Source: Stigmatella aurantiaca (lineage in GTDB: Bacteria > Myxococcota > Myxococcia > Myxococcales > Myxococcaceae). From it: 64,000 nucleotides of DNA. This document shows, piece after piece, positions 35,729-45,464 of this stretch. The notes beneath the pieces are model-generated. The model was not told the origin of the DNA, ran no database searches, and worked only from the letters and a program-made list of their open reading frames with translations. Position 1 is the first letter of the stretch, and each line of letters starts with the position of its first letter. A program made the position numbers and the translations under genes. Location of the stretch: NCBI RefSeq assembly GCF_900109545.1, contig NZ_FOAP01000017.1, positions 62,001-126,000 of the forward strand, in the 5' to 3' direction.

Positions 35729-36418
35729 ATGCCTGACTCCCTGACGGTTGCCCCCACCCCGGACCCGCGCCGCGTGCGCGCCCCCGATGGTTCCCTGCTC
35801 ACCCCCCCCGCCGGCTGGGCCCTGCTGCCCCCCGGGGACGCGGGCCTCACGCGCCGCGTGAAGGCCGCCGGCCCCAGCTGGACGGTGGTGGAGAAGGTGG
35901 GCCGCAAGCTCTTCTCGCGCGGGGTGTGGGCGCCCGAGGCCCACATCCTGGCGGCCCGCGCCGGGCTGGAGGCCGAGCGCGCCACCCCCGCCTACGCCAA
36001 GCGCCGCGCCTCGGACGTGGCCCGCCGCGAGCGCGAGCAGGCCGAATACGAGGTGGAGTTCGCCAACGCCGTGCTGCGCTTCCTGCGCTTCGCGCCCGCC
36101 TTCGCCGCGCTGGGCAAGCGCCTGGCCGTGGCGGTGACGGCCCACGCCATTCCCGTGGGCAGCGGCACCGTGGCGCGCACCGAGCGCATTCCCCTGGAGC
36201 GCCGCGCCGAGGCCGCCGTCATCGCCTGGCTGCGCCACCAGACGACGGCGTACGACCACATGCGCATCGCCCGGGTGAAGGGCGCCCGCCGCGAGGTGCG
36301 CCGCGAGCTGGCCGAGGTGTCCCGCGCCCTGCTCGACGTGCACCGCCGGGACGTGCCGCACGCCCCGCCCTCCTGCACCCTGTGCACCGCCGTGGAGAAC
36401 CCGCCCCGGCCCCCGTGA
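35729..36418 (+). CDS. DUF2293 domain protein
   Basis: 229 residues. The C-terminal part, with RAEAAVIAWLRHQTTAYDHM followed by VKGARREVRRELAEVSRALL, is diagnostic of DUF2293. The N-terminal part is rich in Pro, Arg and Ala (LFSRGVWAPEAHILAARAG). A strongly basic, helical protein that could bind nucleic acid, although function is unassigned. The final residues include a CTLC pair. A perfect terminator hairpin follows 15 bp after the stop. Confidence 0.8.
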   Translation: MPDSLTVAPTPDPRRVRAPDGSLLTPPAGWALLPPGDAGLTRRVKAAGPSWTVVEKVGRKLFSRGVWAPEAHILAARAGLEAERATPAYAKRRASDVARREREQAEYEVEFANAVLRFLRFAPAFAALGKRLAVAVTAHAIPVGSGTVARTERIPLERRAEAAVIAWLRHQTTAYDHMRIARVKGARREVRRELAEVSRALLDVHRRDVPHAPPSCTLCTAVENPPRPP

Positions 36419-36433
36419 GGGGTGGCCTCAAAA

Positions 36434-36458
36434 GGGACACCCCCCGGTGTCCTGTTTT
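36434..36458 (+). terminator. Rho-independent terminator of the DUF2293 gene
   Basis: GGACACC (36435-36441) pairs perfectly with GGTGTCC (36446-36452) around a CCCC loop, followed by TGTTTT. It is well placed to stop DUF2293 transcription before the purL leader. Confidence 0.75.
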
Positions 36459-36610
36459 CGGACAAGGGGGGAGAGGCCTCAAGACCTTGAATTCTCAGCC
36501 TCTTTCTCGGCTGACGAAGCGCGTAATCAAGAACAGGCTGGGAAACCGGTGGAGCATGGTTGCTCCAGTATTATGGGACTCTGGTTCTCGAATCCTGAGT
36601 TTACCCGCGT

Positions 36611-36639
36611 TTGAGGGCTGGCCTGGCCTTTGCTATGGT
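36611..36639 (+). promoter_or_regulatory. Probable purL promoter
   Basis: TTGAGG (36611-36616), a 17-bp spacer and TATGGT (36634-36639) form a fair sigma-A promoter. Transcription would begin near 36646. The same DNA also holds a good sigma-54 match, TGGCCTGGCCTTTGCT (36619-36634), with the GG and GC 12 bp apart. Only one may be real. The start point would fall at the first leader hairpin. Confidence 0.45.
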
Positions 36640-36644
36640 CGCGT

Positions 36645-36759
36645 CACGCTTGGACGGGTTTCAATCCCCCGGCCGTCCAGGCGTGTTTCCCAAAAGTCCT
36701 CCGTTCCGCCCCCCTGCCGCTGGGGGGCTTCGTCCGCTTTGCCTGCCCTGGAGGCAGGC
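36645..36759 (+). promoter_or_regulatory. Structured 5' leader of purL with three hairpins
   Basis: Three strong stems follow one another: 36645-36657 with 36673-36685 (13 bp, one G-T), GCCCCCC 36708-36714 with GGGGGGC 36722-36728, and GCCTGCC 36741-36747 with GGCAGGC 36753-36759. Another 85 bases separate them from ATG 36845. The remaining 36459-36610 stretch shows TCAGCC/GGCTGA and TGGAGCA/TGCTCCA stems but no gene. A cis-acting RNA control element is possible; high GC also favours chance pairing. Confidence 0.4.
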
Positions 36760-36844
36760 GGGCCGGGCAGAACTCTTCCGGACGGGCCTTCGGGCATCGG
36801 TGATAAGCACACCTCGGCCGTTTTCCCCGGTCCTGGTGATCACC

Positions 36845-39800
36845 ATGTCCCCCATGAATCTGCTCACCCTGCGCGGCGCCCCTGCCCTTTCCCTGTTCCG
36901 CCGGGACAAGCTGCTCGCCCAGTGCCGCGAGCGGGTGTCCGAAGTCACCTCCGTCTACGCGGAGTTCATGCACTTCGTCGACGTGGATGGGAGCCTGTCG
37001 GCCAAGGCGTTCAGCACCCTGCTCCAGCTCCTGGAGTACGGCCCGAGCATCCCGCGGGGGGACTGGCTGGGCAGCCGTCTGGTCATCCTGCCCCGGCCGG
37101 GCACCGTGTCGCCCTGGTCGTCCAAGGCCACGGACATTGCCCGCAACTGCGGCCTCACCCAGGTGCGGCGCATGGAGCGCGGCACGGTCTTCTTCGTGGC
37201 GGGCGAGGACGGGCTGCCCCTGGAGGACGCGGACCTGGAGCAGCTCAAGCCCCTCTTGCACGACCGGATGACGCAGGTGGTGCTGGGGCGCATGGAGCAG
37301 GCCTCCTTGCTGTTCTCCGCGCAGGAGCCCCGGCCGCTCACCTCCGTGGACGTGCTGGGCGGCGGCCGCGCGGCGCTGGTGGCGGCCAACCAGGCGCTGG
37401 GGCTGGCCCTGGCGGAGGATGAAATCGACTACCTGTGCGCGCGCTTCGGGGCGCTGGGGCGCAACCCCACGGACACCGAGCTGATGATGTTCGCGCAGGC
37501 CAACAGCGAGCACTGCCGGCACAAGATCTTCAACGCGAGCTGGACGGTGGACGGCGTGCCCCAGGAGGGCTCGCTGTTCCAGGCCATCAAGAACACCCAC
37601 GCCGTGCACAGCGAGGGCGTGCTGTCGGCCTACAAGGACAACGCCTCGGTCATCGAGGGGTTCGAGGCCGAGCGCTTCTTCCCGGATGCCACCACCGGCG
37701 AGTGGACCTCCGTGCGCGAGCCCACGCACATCCTCATGAAGGTGGAGACGCACAACCACCCCACGGCCATCTCCCCGTACCCGGGCGCGGCCACGGGCGC
37801 GGGCGGCGAAATCCGCGACGAGGGGGCCACCGGGCGGGGCGCGAAGCCGAAGGCGGGGCTCACGGGCTTCACCGTGTCGAATCTTCTCATCCCCGGCCAG
37901 GAGCAGCCCTGGGAGCAGCCCTATGGGCGGCCCGGCCGCATCGCCTCCGCGCTCGACATCATGCTGGAGGGACCCATTGGCGGGGCGGCCTTCAACAACG
38001 AGTTCGGCCGGCCGAACCTGAGCGGCTACTTCCGCAGCTTCGAGGTGCAGGTGCCCACGCCCGAGGGCGTGGAGGTGCGCGGCTACCACAAGCCCATCAT
38101 GATCGCCGGCGGCCTGGGCAACATCCGCGCCGGGCACGTGCGCAAGGGCCAGCTCCAGCCGGGCGATAAAATCGTCGTGCTGGGCGGGCCCTCCATGCTC
38201 ATTGGCCTGGGCGGCGGGGCCGCCTCCTCCATGACGCAGGGCACGAGCGCGGCGGACCTCGACTTCGCCTCCGTGCAGCGGGACAACGCGGAGATGGAGC
38301 GCCGGTGCCAGGAGGTGATTGACCGGTGCTGGGCCCTGGGCGAGCAGAACCCCATCCGCTCCATCCACGACGTGGGGGCGGGCGGCCTGTCCAACGCGGT
38401 GCCGGAGCTGGTGCACGACAACGGCCTGGGCGGGCGCTTCGAGCTGCGGGAGGTGCCCAACGCCGAGCCGGGCATGTCCCCGGTGGAGATCTGGTGCAAC
38501 GAGGCGCAGGAGCGCTACGTGCTCGCCGTGGCGCCGGAGAACCTGGCGCGCTTCGTGGCGCTGTGCGAGCGCGAGCGCGCCCCGTTCTCGGTGCTGGGCG
38601 AGGCCACGGCCGAGCAGGTGCTGAGGCTGGGAGACCGGCTGCTGGGCGCCGCCCCCATCGACTTGCCGATGGACGTGCTGTTCGGCAAGCCGCCGCGCAT
38701 GCACCGGGACGTGAAGTCGCGCCCGCTCCCCCTCGCGCCGCTGAACCTGGAGGGCGCGGAGCTGGGGGACATGGTGGCGCGGGTGCTGGGCCACCCGACG
38801 GTGGCGGACAAGTCCTTCCTCATCACCATCGGGGACCGGACGGTGTCGGGCCACACGAGCCGCGACCAGATGGTGGGGCCCTGGCAGGTGCCGGTGGCCG
38901 ACTGCGCGGTGACCACCACCACGCTCACCAGCCACACGGGCGAGGCCATGGCCATGGGCGAGCGCACGCCGCTGGCGCTCCTCGACGCGGCGGCCTCGGC
39001 GCGCATGGCGGTGGGCGAGGCCATTACGAACATCGCCGCGGCGCGCATCGCCCGGCTCCCGGACGTGAAGCTGTCGGCCAACTGGATGGCGGCGGCGGGC
39101 AGCCCCGGCGAGGACGCGAACCTCTTCGCGGCCGTGCGGGCGGTGGGCCTGGAGCTGTGCCCGGCGCTGGGGCTCACCATCCCCGTGGGCAAGGACTCGC
39201 TGTCCATGCGCACCGTGTGGGAGGAGGAGGGAGCGCGCAAGGCCGTCACCGCGCCGGTGTCGCTCATCGTCTCGGCGTTCGCGCCGGTGCTGGACGTGCG
39301 CCAGTCCCTGACGCCGCAGCTCCAGGTGCCGGGCGAGGACACGCGGCTGCTCTTCATTGATTTGGCGGCCGGGAAGCAGCGGCTGGGCGGCTCGGTGCTC
39401 GCGCACGTGTACCGGCAGGTAGGGCACGAGTGCCCGGATGTGGAGCGCCCCGAGGCGCTCAAGGGCTTCTTCGCGGCGGTGCAGGCGCTGAACGCGGCGG
39501 GGCTCCTGCTGGCCTACCACGACCGCTCCGACGGCGGCCTGCTGGCCACGCTGTGCGAGATGGCGTTCGCGGGCCACTGCGGGCTGGACGTGGACCTGTC
39601 GGGGCTGGGCGGGGATGCCACGGCGGCCCTCTTCAACGAGGAGCTGGGCGCGGTGGTGCAGGTGCGGGCCTCGGAGGTGGCGCGCGTGCGCGAGGTGCTC
39701 GGCCAGCACGGGCTGGGCGGCCACTGCCACGAGCTGGGGCGGCCCCGGGCGGAGCTGGAGGTGGGCCTGCGCCACGGCGGGCAGACGCTGCTCGCGGTGC

Positions 39801-40759
39801 CCACCATGGCGCTGCGGCAGACCTGGTCCCGCGTCAGCTACGCGCTGCAGCGGCTGCGCGACAACCCGCGCTGCGCCGACGAGGAGTACGCCGCGAAGTG
39901 TGACGTGGCGGACCCCGGCCTGTCGCCGAAGCTCACCTTCGACCCTGCCGAGGACGTGGCGGCGCCGTTCATCGCCCGGGGCGCCCGGCCGCGCGTGGTG
40001 GTGCTGCGCGAGCAGGGGGTGAACAGCCAGTCGGAGATGGCGGCGGCGTTCACCCGCGCGGGCTTCACCGCGGTGGACGTGCACATGAGCGACGTGCTGG
40101 CCGGGCGCGTCTCGCTGAAGGACTTCGCGGGCGTGCTCGCGTGCGGCGGCTTCTCCTACGGTGACGTGCTGGGCGCGGGCGGCGGGTGGGCGAAGTCCAT
40201 CCTCTTCAACGCCCGGGCGCGGGACGAGTTCGCGGCCTTCTTCGCGCGCCCGGACAGCTTCGGCCTGGGCATCTGCAACGGCTGCCAGATGATGGCGCAG
40301 CTCAAGGAGCTCATCCCCGGGGCCGGGCACTTCCCGCGCTTCGTGCGCAACACCTCCGAGCAGTTCGAGGCGCGGCTGGTCCAGGTGGAGGTGGCGCCCA
40401 GCCCCTCGCTGTTCTTCCAGGGTATGGCCGGCAGCCGCATGCTCATCGTCTCCTCGCACGGCGAGGGGCGGGCGGAGTTCGCCAGCGACGAGGAGGCCGC
40501 GCAGGTGAACGGGCTGGGGCTGGTGACGGCGCGCTTCGTGGACAACCACGGCCAGGTGACGGAGGCCTACCCGGCCAACCCCAACGGCTCGCCCTTCGGC
40601 ATCTGCGGGCTGACGACGCCCGAGGGGCGCTTCACGCTGATGATGCCGCACCCGGAGCGCGTGCACCGCACGGTGCAGCACTCGTGGCGGCCGGACGGGT
40701 GGGGCGAGGACGGGCCGTGGATGCGCCTGTTCCGCAACGCCCGGGTGGCGCTCGGCTGA
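36845..40759 (+). CDS. purL: Phosphoribosylformylglycinamidine synthase (FGAM synthase), single-chain
   Basis: 1304 residues, the large proteobacterial/eukaryotic form. ATG 36845 is preferred; the frame is open further upstream, but that sequence is the hairpin-rich leader. N-terminal PurS-like region, then the linker and synthase domains ([64 protein letters not shown]). The C-terminal class I glutaminase domain has nucleophile Cys1144 ([10 protein letters not shown]) and PHPERVHRT. It converts FGAR, glutamine and ATP to FGAM in purine synthesis. It stands as a single gene, not in a pur operon. Confidence 0.95.
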   Translation: MSPMNLLTLRGAPALSLFRRDKLLAQCRERVSEVTSVYAEFMHFVDVDGSLSAKAFSTLLQLLEYGPSIPRGDWLGSRLVILPRPGTVSPWSSKATDIARNCGLTQVRRMERGTVFFVAGEDGLPLEDADLEQLKPLLHDRMTQVVLGRMEQASLLFSAQEPRPLTSVDVLGGGRAALVAANQALGLALAEDEIDYLCARFGALGRNPTDTELMMFAQANSEHCRHKIFNASWTVDGVPQEGSLFQAIKNTHAVHSEGVLSAYKDNASVIEGFEAERFFPDATTGEWTSVREPTHILMKVETHNHPTAISPYPGAATGAGGEIRDEGATGRGAKPKAGLTGFTVSNLLIPGQEQPWEQPYGRPGRIASALDIMLEGPIGGAAFNNEFGRPNLSGYFRSFEVQVPTPEGVEVRGYHKPIMIAGGLGNIRAGHVRKGQLQPGDKIVVLGGPSMLIGLGGGAASSMTQGTSAADLDFASVQRDNAEMERRCQEVIDRCWALGEQNPIRSIHDVGAGGLSNAVPELVHDNGLGGRFELREVPNAEPGMSPVEIWCNEAQERYVLAVAPENLARFVALCERERAPFSVLGEATAEQVLRLGDRLLGAAPIDLPMDVLFGKPPRMHRDVKSRPLPLAPLNLEGAELGDMVARVLGHPTVADKSFLITIGDRTVSGHTSRDQMVGPWQVPVADCAVTTTTLTSHTGEAMAMGERTPLALLDAAASARMAVGEAITNIAAARIARLPDVKLSANWMAAAGSPGEDANLFAAVRAVGLELCPALGLTIPVGKDSLSMRTVWEEEGARKAVTAPVSLIVSAFAPVLDVRQSLTPQLQVPGEDTRLLFIDLAAGKQRLGGSVLAHVYRQVGHECPDVERPEALKGFFAAVQALNAAGLLLAYHDRSDGGLLATLCEMAFAGHCGLDVDLSGLGGDATAALFNEELGAVVQVRASEVARVREVLGQHGLGGHCHELGRPRAELEVGLRHGGQTLLAVPTMALRQTWSRVSYALQRLRDNPRCADEEYAAKCDVADPGLSPKLTFDPAEDVAAPFIARGARPRVVVLREQGVNSQSEMAAAFTRAGFTAVDVHMSDVLAGRVSLKDFAGVLACGGFSYGDVLGAGGGWAKSILFNARARDEFAAFFARPDSFGLGICNGCQMMAQLKELIPGAGHFPRFVRNTSEQFEARLVQVEVAPSPSLFFQGMAGSRMLIVSSHGEGRAEFASDEEAAQVNGLGLVTARFVDNHGQVTEAYPANPNGSPFGICGLTTPEGRFTLMMPHPERVHRTVQHSWRPDGWGEDGPWMRLFRNARVALG

Positions 40760-43714
40760 TTACCGCGCCAGCGGCAGCTCCACCGTGAAGAGCGTGCGCA
40801 CGTTGGGCTCGCTCTCCACGCGGATGGTGCCGCCGTGGGCCTGGACGAGCTCCCGGGTGATGTAGAGCCCCAGCCCCAGGCCCCCGTAGTGGCGCTCGGA
40901 CACGGCGCGCTCGAACCGCTCGAAGATGCGCGACAGGTGCGTGGGCTCGATGCCGATGCCCTGGTCCATCACCGCCACCACGGCGCGCTCCGCCTCGGCG
41001 CGCACGTGCAGGGACACCGGGCGCCCGAAGCCATACTTCAGCGCGTTGTCCAGGAGGTTGGTGAGCACCTGCTCGATGCGCGCCGCGTCCCACGAGCCCA
41101 CGCACGCGTGCTCCACGCGCACCGAGAGCGTGGAGCCTGCCAGGGCCGCCGCGGGCTCGAAGCGGGAGGCCACCTCGCGCGCCAGCGCCCCCAGGTCCAC
41201 CTCGGTCCGCGCCAGCTGCAGCCGGCCCGCGCCGATGCGCGACACGTCGAGCAGGTCCCCGATGAGCTCCGTCAGCTTGCTGATCTGCTTGCGGCCCGTG
41301 TCGATGTAGCCCTGCACCCGCCGGGTGAAGGGCGTGTCGGGCTGCTGCGCCACCTCGCGCGCGAGCACCTGGAGCTTGATGCTCAGGGGGGTCAGCGGCG
41401 TCTTCAGCTCGTGGCTGGCCACGGAGAGGAACTCGTCCCGCACCTGGATGGCCTTCTGGAGCGCGGTGTGCAGGCGGGCGTGGTCGATGGCCACGGCGGC
41501 GCGCGAGGCCAGCTCCTCCAGGAGCCCCACCTCGTCCGGATGGAAGGCGCGGCTGGGCGGGGCCACCACCGACATGGTGCCCAGCGTCCGGCCTCGCACG
41601 CGCAGCGGGAGGATGCACACGGCGCGGCCCTCGCGGAACACCAGGGGCCGGTCCGCGCCCAGGGCCTCGTGCCTTCGCTCCAGGGGGGCGTTCAGCGTCC
41701 AGTCCCGGTACGGCTCGTGCGCGGTGGCCGGCTTGTGGGGAATGGCCACGGCCTGCTCCAGCCGGCCCTGCTCGTCGAGCAGGTCCACCAGGCAGCCCTC
41801 GGCGAGCGTCTCCACCATCAGCCGCGCCACCTGCTCGAGCGTCTCCTTCTCGTCGAGTGAGGCGAACACCCGCTGCCCGGCCTCGGCCAGGAGCGCCAGC
41901 TGGCGGCGGGCCTTCACCTGGTCCGTCACCTCGATGAAGGTGGTGCCCACGCCGGCCACCTCCCCATCCGAGCCCTTCACGGGGAAGTAGCTGGAGAGGT
42001 AGTGGCGGATGACGCCCGGGTGGGTGGAGGACTCGGTGGAGTTCTCCTGGTTGATGAGGGGCTCGCCCGTCTCCAGCACGTGGCGCAGGGGCTTCTCCAC
42101 CTCGCCCCAGACCATGGGCAGCACCTCGCGCACCGAGTGGCCCACGTGCTCGTCCTCGGGCACGCCGTTGATGCGGGCCAGGGCAGGGTTCACCTTGAGG
42201 TAGCGCAGCTGGGTGTCGAGCAGCGCGAAGCTCACGGGGCTGGCGGCCACCAGCGAGTCCACGAGCGCCAGCGCCCGCTCCGTCTCGCCCCGCGCCTGGC
42301 GCTCGCGCTCGGCGCTCTGGCGCAGCGCCTGCTCCACCTCGATGCGGGCGGTGATGTCCCGGTGGATGCCGATCCATTCCCGGAGGGTGCCGTCCTCGTT
42401 CTTCACGGGCACGGCGCGCCCCTGCATGTAGCGGTACACGCCATCATGGCGCCGCATGCGGTGTTCCACCTGGTAGGTGGTGCGGTTGTGCACCGCCTCG
42501 TCCCAGGCCCGCCGGGACAGGGCCCGGTCCTCCGGGTGGACGGCCTCGAGCCAGCCCCAGCCCTTCAACTCCTCGAAGCGCTGGCCGGTGAAGGCGCTCC
42601 AGCCGGGCTGCTTGGTGGTGAACTGCCCCGAGGGCGGGGTGTTCCAGACGATCTCCGAGGTGGCCTCCACGAGCGAGCGGTAGCGCTCCTCGCCCTGGCG
42701 CAGCTCGGTGGCCAGGGCCTCCACCTTGCGGATGGTACGCACCTGGGCCGTCACGTCCTGGTGGACGCTCACCCAGTGGCGCGCGCCGTCCAGCTCCGTC
42801 GCGGTGATGCGCACCCGCGTCATGACGGAGGTGCCATCCTTGCGGAGGTTGAGCCACTCCCCGGTCCACTCCTCCTGGGTCTTCAGGGCATCCCGCACGG
42901 CCGTGGCGCGCAGGAGGAAGTCCTCCGCGGCGGCGTCGTACAGGCTGGAGACGTGCTGGCCCAGGAGCTCCCCGGGCGCGTAGCCCAGCAGCCGTTCCAG
43001 GGCGGGATTGGCATAGCGCACGGTGCCCTGCCCATCCGTGACGCTCACCCCTTCCGCCAGGCTCTCCAGGATGCGGGTGTGCAACGTAGGTTCCTCGGAC
43101 GGGAGGGGCAGCCGCGCTGGGCGCCCCTCGGCTTTCTTGCGCGAGTGCTGCGCGGCCTCGAGCAGGCGCGCATCGTGGAGACGGAACGCGGCCCGGTCGG
43201 CCAGCTCCTGGAAGAGATCCAGGTCCTCCTCCGTGAGGGGAACCTCCCGGCCCACGGCCAGCACGCCCAGCACGGCGCCCGGCACGCGCAGGGGCACCGC
43301 GAGCATGCTCAGCGGCGGGTGCCGCTCCAGGAGCGCGAGCATCTCGGCGGGCAGGCGGTCCGCCTCGGGTGGCAGGGCGGTGTCGAGCTGGGCCCGTCCG
43401 GTCTGGATGGCCAGGCCGGGAAGGCCCTCACAGGGCGCCAGACGGATGGGGGTGGCGCGCACCTGGAGCGCCTCGGTGAGCGGGGGGGTGACGTGCTGCG
43501 CGGCGTGGAGCACGAGGCTGGCATCCTCCGCGGGGCAGAACACGGCGGCCAGCTCCGCGAAGGGGCCCACGGAGAAGCGCGCGAGGGTGCGCAGCAGGGC
43601 CTGGGGCTCGAGCCGGGTTTCCATCAAGGCGCGCGAGGCGTCCGAGAGCCACTGGAGCCGTCCGGGCGCATGCCGCACGGGCGTTGCATCCGAGATGAGT
43701 GCCGCGAAGCCCAT
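40760..43714 (-). CDS. Hybrid GAF/PAS sensor histidine kinase
   Basis: 984 residues from ATG 43714 (a GTG precedes it by one codon; AGGGGGAAAAGG lies upstream). No transmembrane helix, so a soluble sensor. Order: GAF (about 20-180), three PAS domains (about 210-330, 345-470, 490-610; DGQGTVRYANPALERLLGY is the first), a second GAF (about 620-755), HisKA with phospho-acceptor His768 (SHELKTPL) and HATPase_c (NLLDNALKYG, DQGIGIEP, GGLGLGLYI). No receiver domain and no adjacent response regulator, an orphan layout common in myxobacteria. It converges on purL, the stops being adjacent. Confidence 0.9.
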   Translation of the reverse strand: MGFAALISDATPVRHAPGRLQWLSDASRALMETRLEPQALLRTLARFSVGPFAELAAVFCPAEDASLVLHAAQHVTPPLTEALQVRATPIRLAPCEGLPGLAIQTGRAQLDTALPPEADRLPAEMLALLERHPPLSMLAVPLRVPGAVLGVLAVGREVPLTEEDLDLFQELADRAAFRLHDARLLEAAQHSRKKAEGRPARLPLPSEEPTLHTRILESLAEGVSVTDGQGTVRYANPALERLLGYAPGELLGQHVSSLYDAAAEDFLLRATAVRDALKTQEEWTGEWLNLRKDGTSVMTRVRITATELDGARHWVSVHQDVTAQVRTIRKVEALATELRQGEERYRSLVEATSEIVWNTPPSGQFTTKQPGWSAFTGQRFEELKGWGWLEAVHPEDRALSRRAWDEAVHNRTTYQVEHRMRRHDGVYRYMQGRAVPVKNEDGTLREWIGIHRDITARIEVEQALRQSAERERQARGETERALALVDSLVAASPVSFALLDTQLRYLKVNPALARINGVPEDEHVGHSVREVLPMVWGEVEKPLRHVLETGEPLINQENSTESSTHPGVIRHYLSSYFPVKGSDGEVAGVGTTFIEVTDQVKARRQLALLAEAGQRVFASLDEKETLEQVARLMVETLAEGCLVDLLDEQGRLEQAVAIPHKPATAHEPYRDWTLNAPLERRHEALGADRPLVFREGRAVCILPLRVRGRTLGTMSVVAPPSRAFHPDEVGLLEELASRAAVAIDHARLHTALQKAIQVRDEFLSVASHELKTPLTPLSIKLQVLAREVAQQPDTPFTRRVQGYIDTGRKQISKLTELIGDLLDVSRIGAGRLQLARTEVDLGALAREVASRFEPAAALAGSTLSVRVEHACVGSWDAARIEQVLTNLLDNALKYGFGRPVSLHVRAEAERAVVAVMDQGIGIEPTHLSRIFERFERAVSERHYGGLGLGLYITRELVQAHGGTIRVESEPNVRTLFTVELPLAR

Positions 43715-44093
43715 CACCTTTTCCCCCTGGGTGGCATGGGAGTGTACTTCAGTGTGACGTGAGTGGTGCTGTCCTGCCTGTCACGCGCCCAACACTCACG
43801 CCGATGGGAGGCTCCGTCTTGGAGATTGATAAACCGATGCTCTCCAGCGGTGTGCTCGGACACGGGCAATCCCAGGCAAGGGTCTGACATCCAGCGTGAC
43901 GCGGCTGCACGGCTTTCGTAGCAGACGGGAGCGACAGCCAAGCCGTGTCCGTGACGCGGATGTGAACAGGAAGACTCGGAGAACCCGGTGGCAGGGGGCG
44001 CCGCCGCGGCGACTGTGGCGCAGGACACGGTGCGCGCGGTGAAACGTTATCAGAGAGACACTTTGCGGCGGCCCCCCGCAGAGGCTTGCGGCC
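43715..44093. other. Intergenic stretch without a visible gene
   Basis: Between the histidine kinase start and the cold-shock gene terminator I see no convincing coding frame, RNA gene or repeat. It should hold the kinase promoter, but no hexamer pair with proper spacing stands out. Confidence 0.5.
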
Positions 44094-44133
44094 TGAAAAG
44101 ACGGAAGCCCGGCCTCCGTGAGGAGACCGGGCT
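44094..44133 (-). terminator. Terminator of the cold-shock gene
   Basis: On the minus strand AGCCCGG pairs with CCGGGCT, and an inner CTCC/GGAG stem extends it. TCCGTCTTTT follows. It begins 26 bp past the csp stop codon and is a strong intrinsic terminator. Confidence 0.8.
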
Positions 44134-44158
44134 CCGGCACTTCACCAAGAATTCCGAA

Positions 44159-44362
44159 TCAGGCCGCGCGAACGTTCTGCGCCTGGAGCCCCTTGGGGCC
44201 GCGCGTCACTTCGAAGGAGACCTTCTGACCCTCGGCCAGGGTGCGGAATCCATCCATGTTGATGGCGGAGTGGTGGCAGAACACGTCCTCGCCGCCCCCG
44301 TCCTGCGTGAGGAATCCGAAACCCTTCGCATCGTTGAACCACTTCACAGTACCAGTTGCCAT
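44159..44362 (-). CDS. Cold-shock (CspA-family) RNA-binding protein
   Basis: 67 residues: a complete cold-shock domain with RNP-1 KGFGFLTQ and RNP-2 DVFCHHSAI. The usual DVFVH is DVFCH here. ATG 44362 has AAAGG close upstream and an approximately 100-base A/G-rich leader of the kind expected for csp mRNAs. It is an RNA/ssDNA chaperone in the cytoplasm. Monocistronic, ending in a strong terminator. Which paralogue it is (cspA, B, and so on) cannot be decided from sequence alone. Confidence 0.92.
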   Translation of the reverse strand: MATGTVKWFNDAKGFGFLTQDGGGEDVFCHHSAINMDGFRTLAEGQKVSFEVTRGPKGLQAQNVRAA

Positions 44363-44571
44363 GAGCCTTTTTCTTTCGTTGCGAGGCGGCTTCCGCCACC
44401 CTTCTTCTACCCAAAAACGGGCGCCATCGACTTAGCCCGCGTGGATCGGAAAGTCGAGCCAACCCCGGGCAGGTCTGCCCCCGTGGCTATCGCCCGGTGG
44501 ACAATTGGGCAAACACCCTGGCCAGGAGAGAACATCCCGCCCCATCCTCTCCGGCCCCGGCCATGCCTAGC

Positions 44572-44591
44572 TTGGAAGGGTACCTTCCCAA
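44572..44591. promoter_or_regulatory. GGTACC-centred imperfect palindrome before a membrane/regulator operon
   Basis: TTGGAAGGGTACCTTCCCAA reads nearly the same on both strands (two mismatched pairs) and overlaps the AAGGAG ribosome site of the gene at 44602. Binding here would block translation start or transcription. The second gene of the operon encodes a winged-helix/zinc-ribbon protein that could be the ligand; this is inference. Confidence 0.35.
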
Positions 44592-44601
44592 GGAGTTCCA
44601 C

Positions 44602-45147
44602 ATGGCCGATTCCCCTCCTGGCGAGCGCTCTTCCCACCTGCGAGGCGGCGCCTCGCACACCGTGCAGGGCTCCCTGCGCCACATGTGGGACCGGAGCGCG
44701 GCGGCGGGAATTCCCGCCCACCCCCTTCCCGGCGAGCTGCCCTTGCGCCGCTGGGTGCCTCAAGGCACCCACTCCCTGCTCGACTATGCCGTGGGCCTGG
44801 GCGTCGCCGGGGCCGGCTGCCTCTCTTCCGAGCCGGCAGCCCGGCGGGCAAGCGTGGCCCTGGGCCTGGGGTTCGCCGGCCTGAGCCTGCTCACGGACAC
44901 CCGGCTGAGCCTCTCGCGGCTGGTGCCCATCGAGCTGCACGAGCTGGCCGACTACGGCTGGGGCCTGGCCGTGCTCGCCGCGCCCTTCGTGGGCGGCTAT
45001 GCCCGCCGCGCGCCCGCCGTGGCCGCGGTGCAGGTGGTGGCGGGCGCCGCGCTGCTCGTGGCCTCCCTGCTCACGGACTACCGCTGCACCAGCGGCATGC
45101 ACCTGGGCCGGGAGCGGATGACGGACCTGGGGCCCGTGGGCGGATGA
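44602..45147 (+). CDS. Small integral membrane protein
   Basis: 181 residues from ATG 44602, with AAGGAG six bases before. A polar 50-residue N-terminus precedes three or four hydrophobic helices (YAVGLGVAGAGCLSS, VALGLGFAGLSLLTD, WGLAVLAAPFVGGYA, VVAGAALLVASLLTD). It is a full-length membrane protein of unrecognised family. Its stop overlaps the next start (ATGA), indicating translational coupling with the winged-helix/zinc-ribbon gene. Confidence 0.7.
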   Translation: MADSPPGERSSHLRGGASHTVQGSLRHMWDRSAAAGIPAHPLPGELPLRRWVPQGTHSLLDYAVGLGVAGAGCLSSEPAARRASVALGLGFAGLSLLTDTRLSLSRLVPIELHELADYGWGLAVLAAPFVGGYARRAPAVAAVQVVAGAALLVASLLTDYRCTSGMHLGRERMTDLGPVGG

Positions 45148-45464
45148 GCGAGCAAGTCCCTCAAGCGCGAACCACCACGGTGCGCGCCGCGCTGGAGGCC
45201 GCGCTCGTGGCCGCCCCCGAGGCGGGCCTCACCGCGCGCGAGCTGTCCGCCGCGGTGGGCATCTCCGAGAAGGATGTGGCCGAGCACCTCGTCCACCTGC
45301 AGAAGTCCCTCCAGGCCTCGGGGGGACGGCTGGAGGTGCTGCCCGCGGAGTGCCTCGCCTGCGGCTTCGTCTTCCGGGACCGCAAGCGCTTCACCCGCCC
45401 GGGCGCCTGTCCCCAGTGCCGCGCCACCCGCGTGGATCCGCCCGCTTTCCGCGCGGCGCGCTGA
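45144..45464 (+). CDS. Winged-helix protein fused to a zinc ribbon, putative regulator
   Basis: 106 residues from ATG 45144, overlapping the preceding stop. The N-terminal helix-turn-helix (LTARELSAAVGISEKDVAEH) is followed by a C4 zinc ribbon (CLACGFVF and CPQCRATRV). This matches the predicted HTH plus Zn-ribbon regulators of the COG3357 type. It may control its own operon or sense metal or redox state. The last 74 bp overlap the 3' end of the fatty acyl-AMP ligase gene on the other strand. Confidence 0.8.
   Translation: MSEQVPQARTTTVRAALEAALVAAPEAGLTARELSAAVGISEKDVAEHLVHLQKSLQASGGRLEVLPAECLACGFVFRDRKRFTRPGACPQCRATRVDPPAFRAAR

Noticed and set aside
36579-36596. tRNA T-arm-like GGTTCTCGAATCC
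   Set aside because: The loop is two bases too long for a T-loop and no acceptor or anticodon arm can be built around it.
36619-36634. Sigma-54 -24/-12 box as the main purL promoter
   Set aside because: The match is good, but a sigma-A-like pair with ideal 17-bp spacing covers the same bases and suits a housekeeping gene better. Kept as an alternative only.
36658-36670. GTTTCAATCC, reminiscent of a CRISPR repeat end
   Set aside because: It occurs once, with no spaced copies and no cas genes. It is the loop of a leader hairpin.
36644-40681. Very long open frame antisense to purL (over 1300 codons)
   Set aside because: It mirrors the GC3 bias of purL. Its product is rich in His, Arg and Val with no fold or motif, while the plus strand encodes a full FGAM synthase.
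40835-43762. Two long plus-strand frames opposite the histidine kinase
   Set aside because: They are shadows of a gene with intact HisKA and HATPase motifs, with no ribosome sites or domains of their own.
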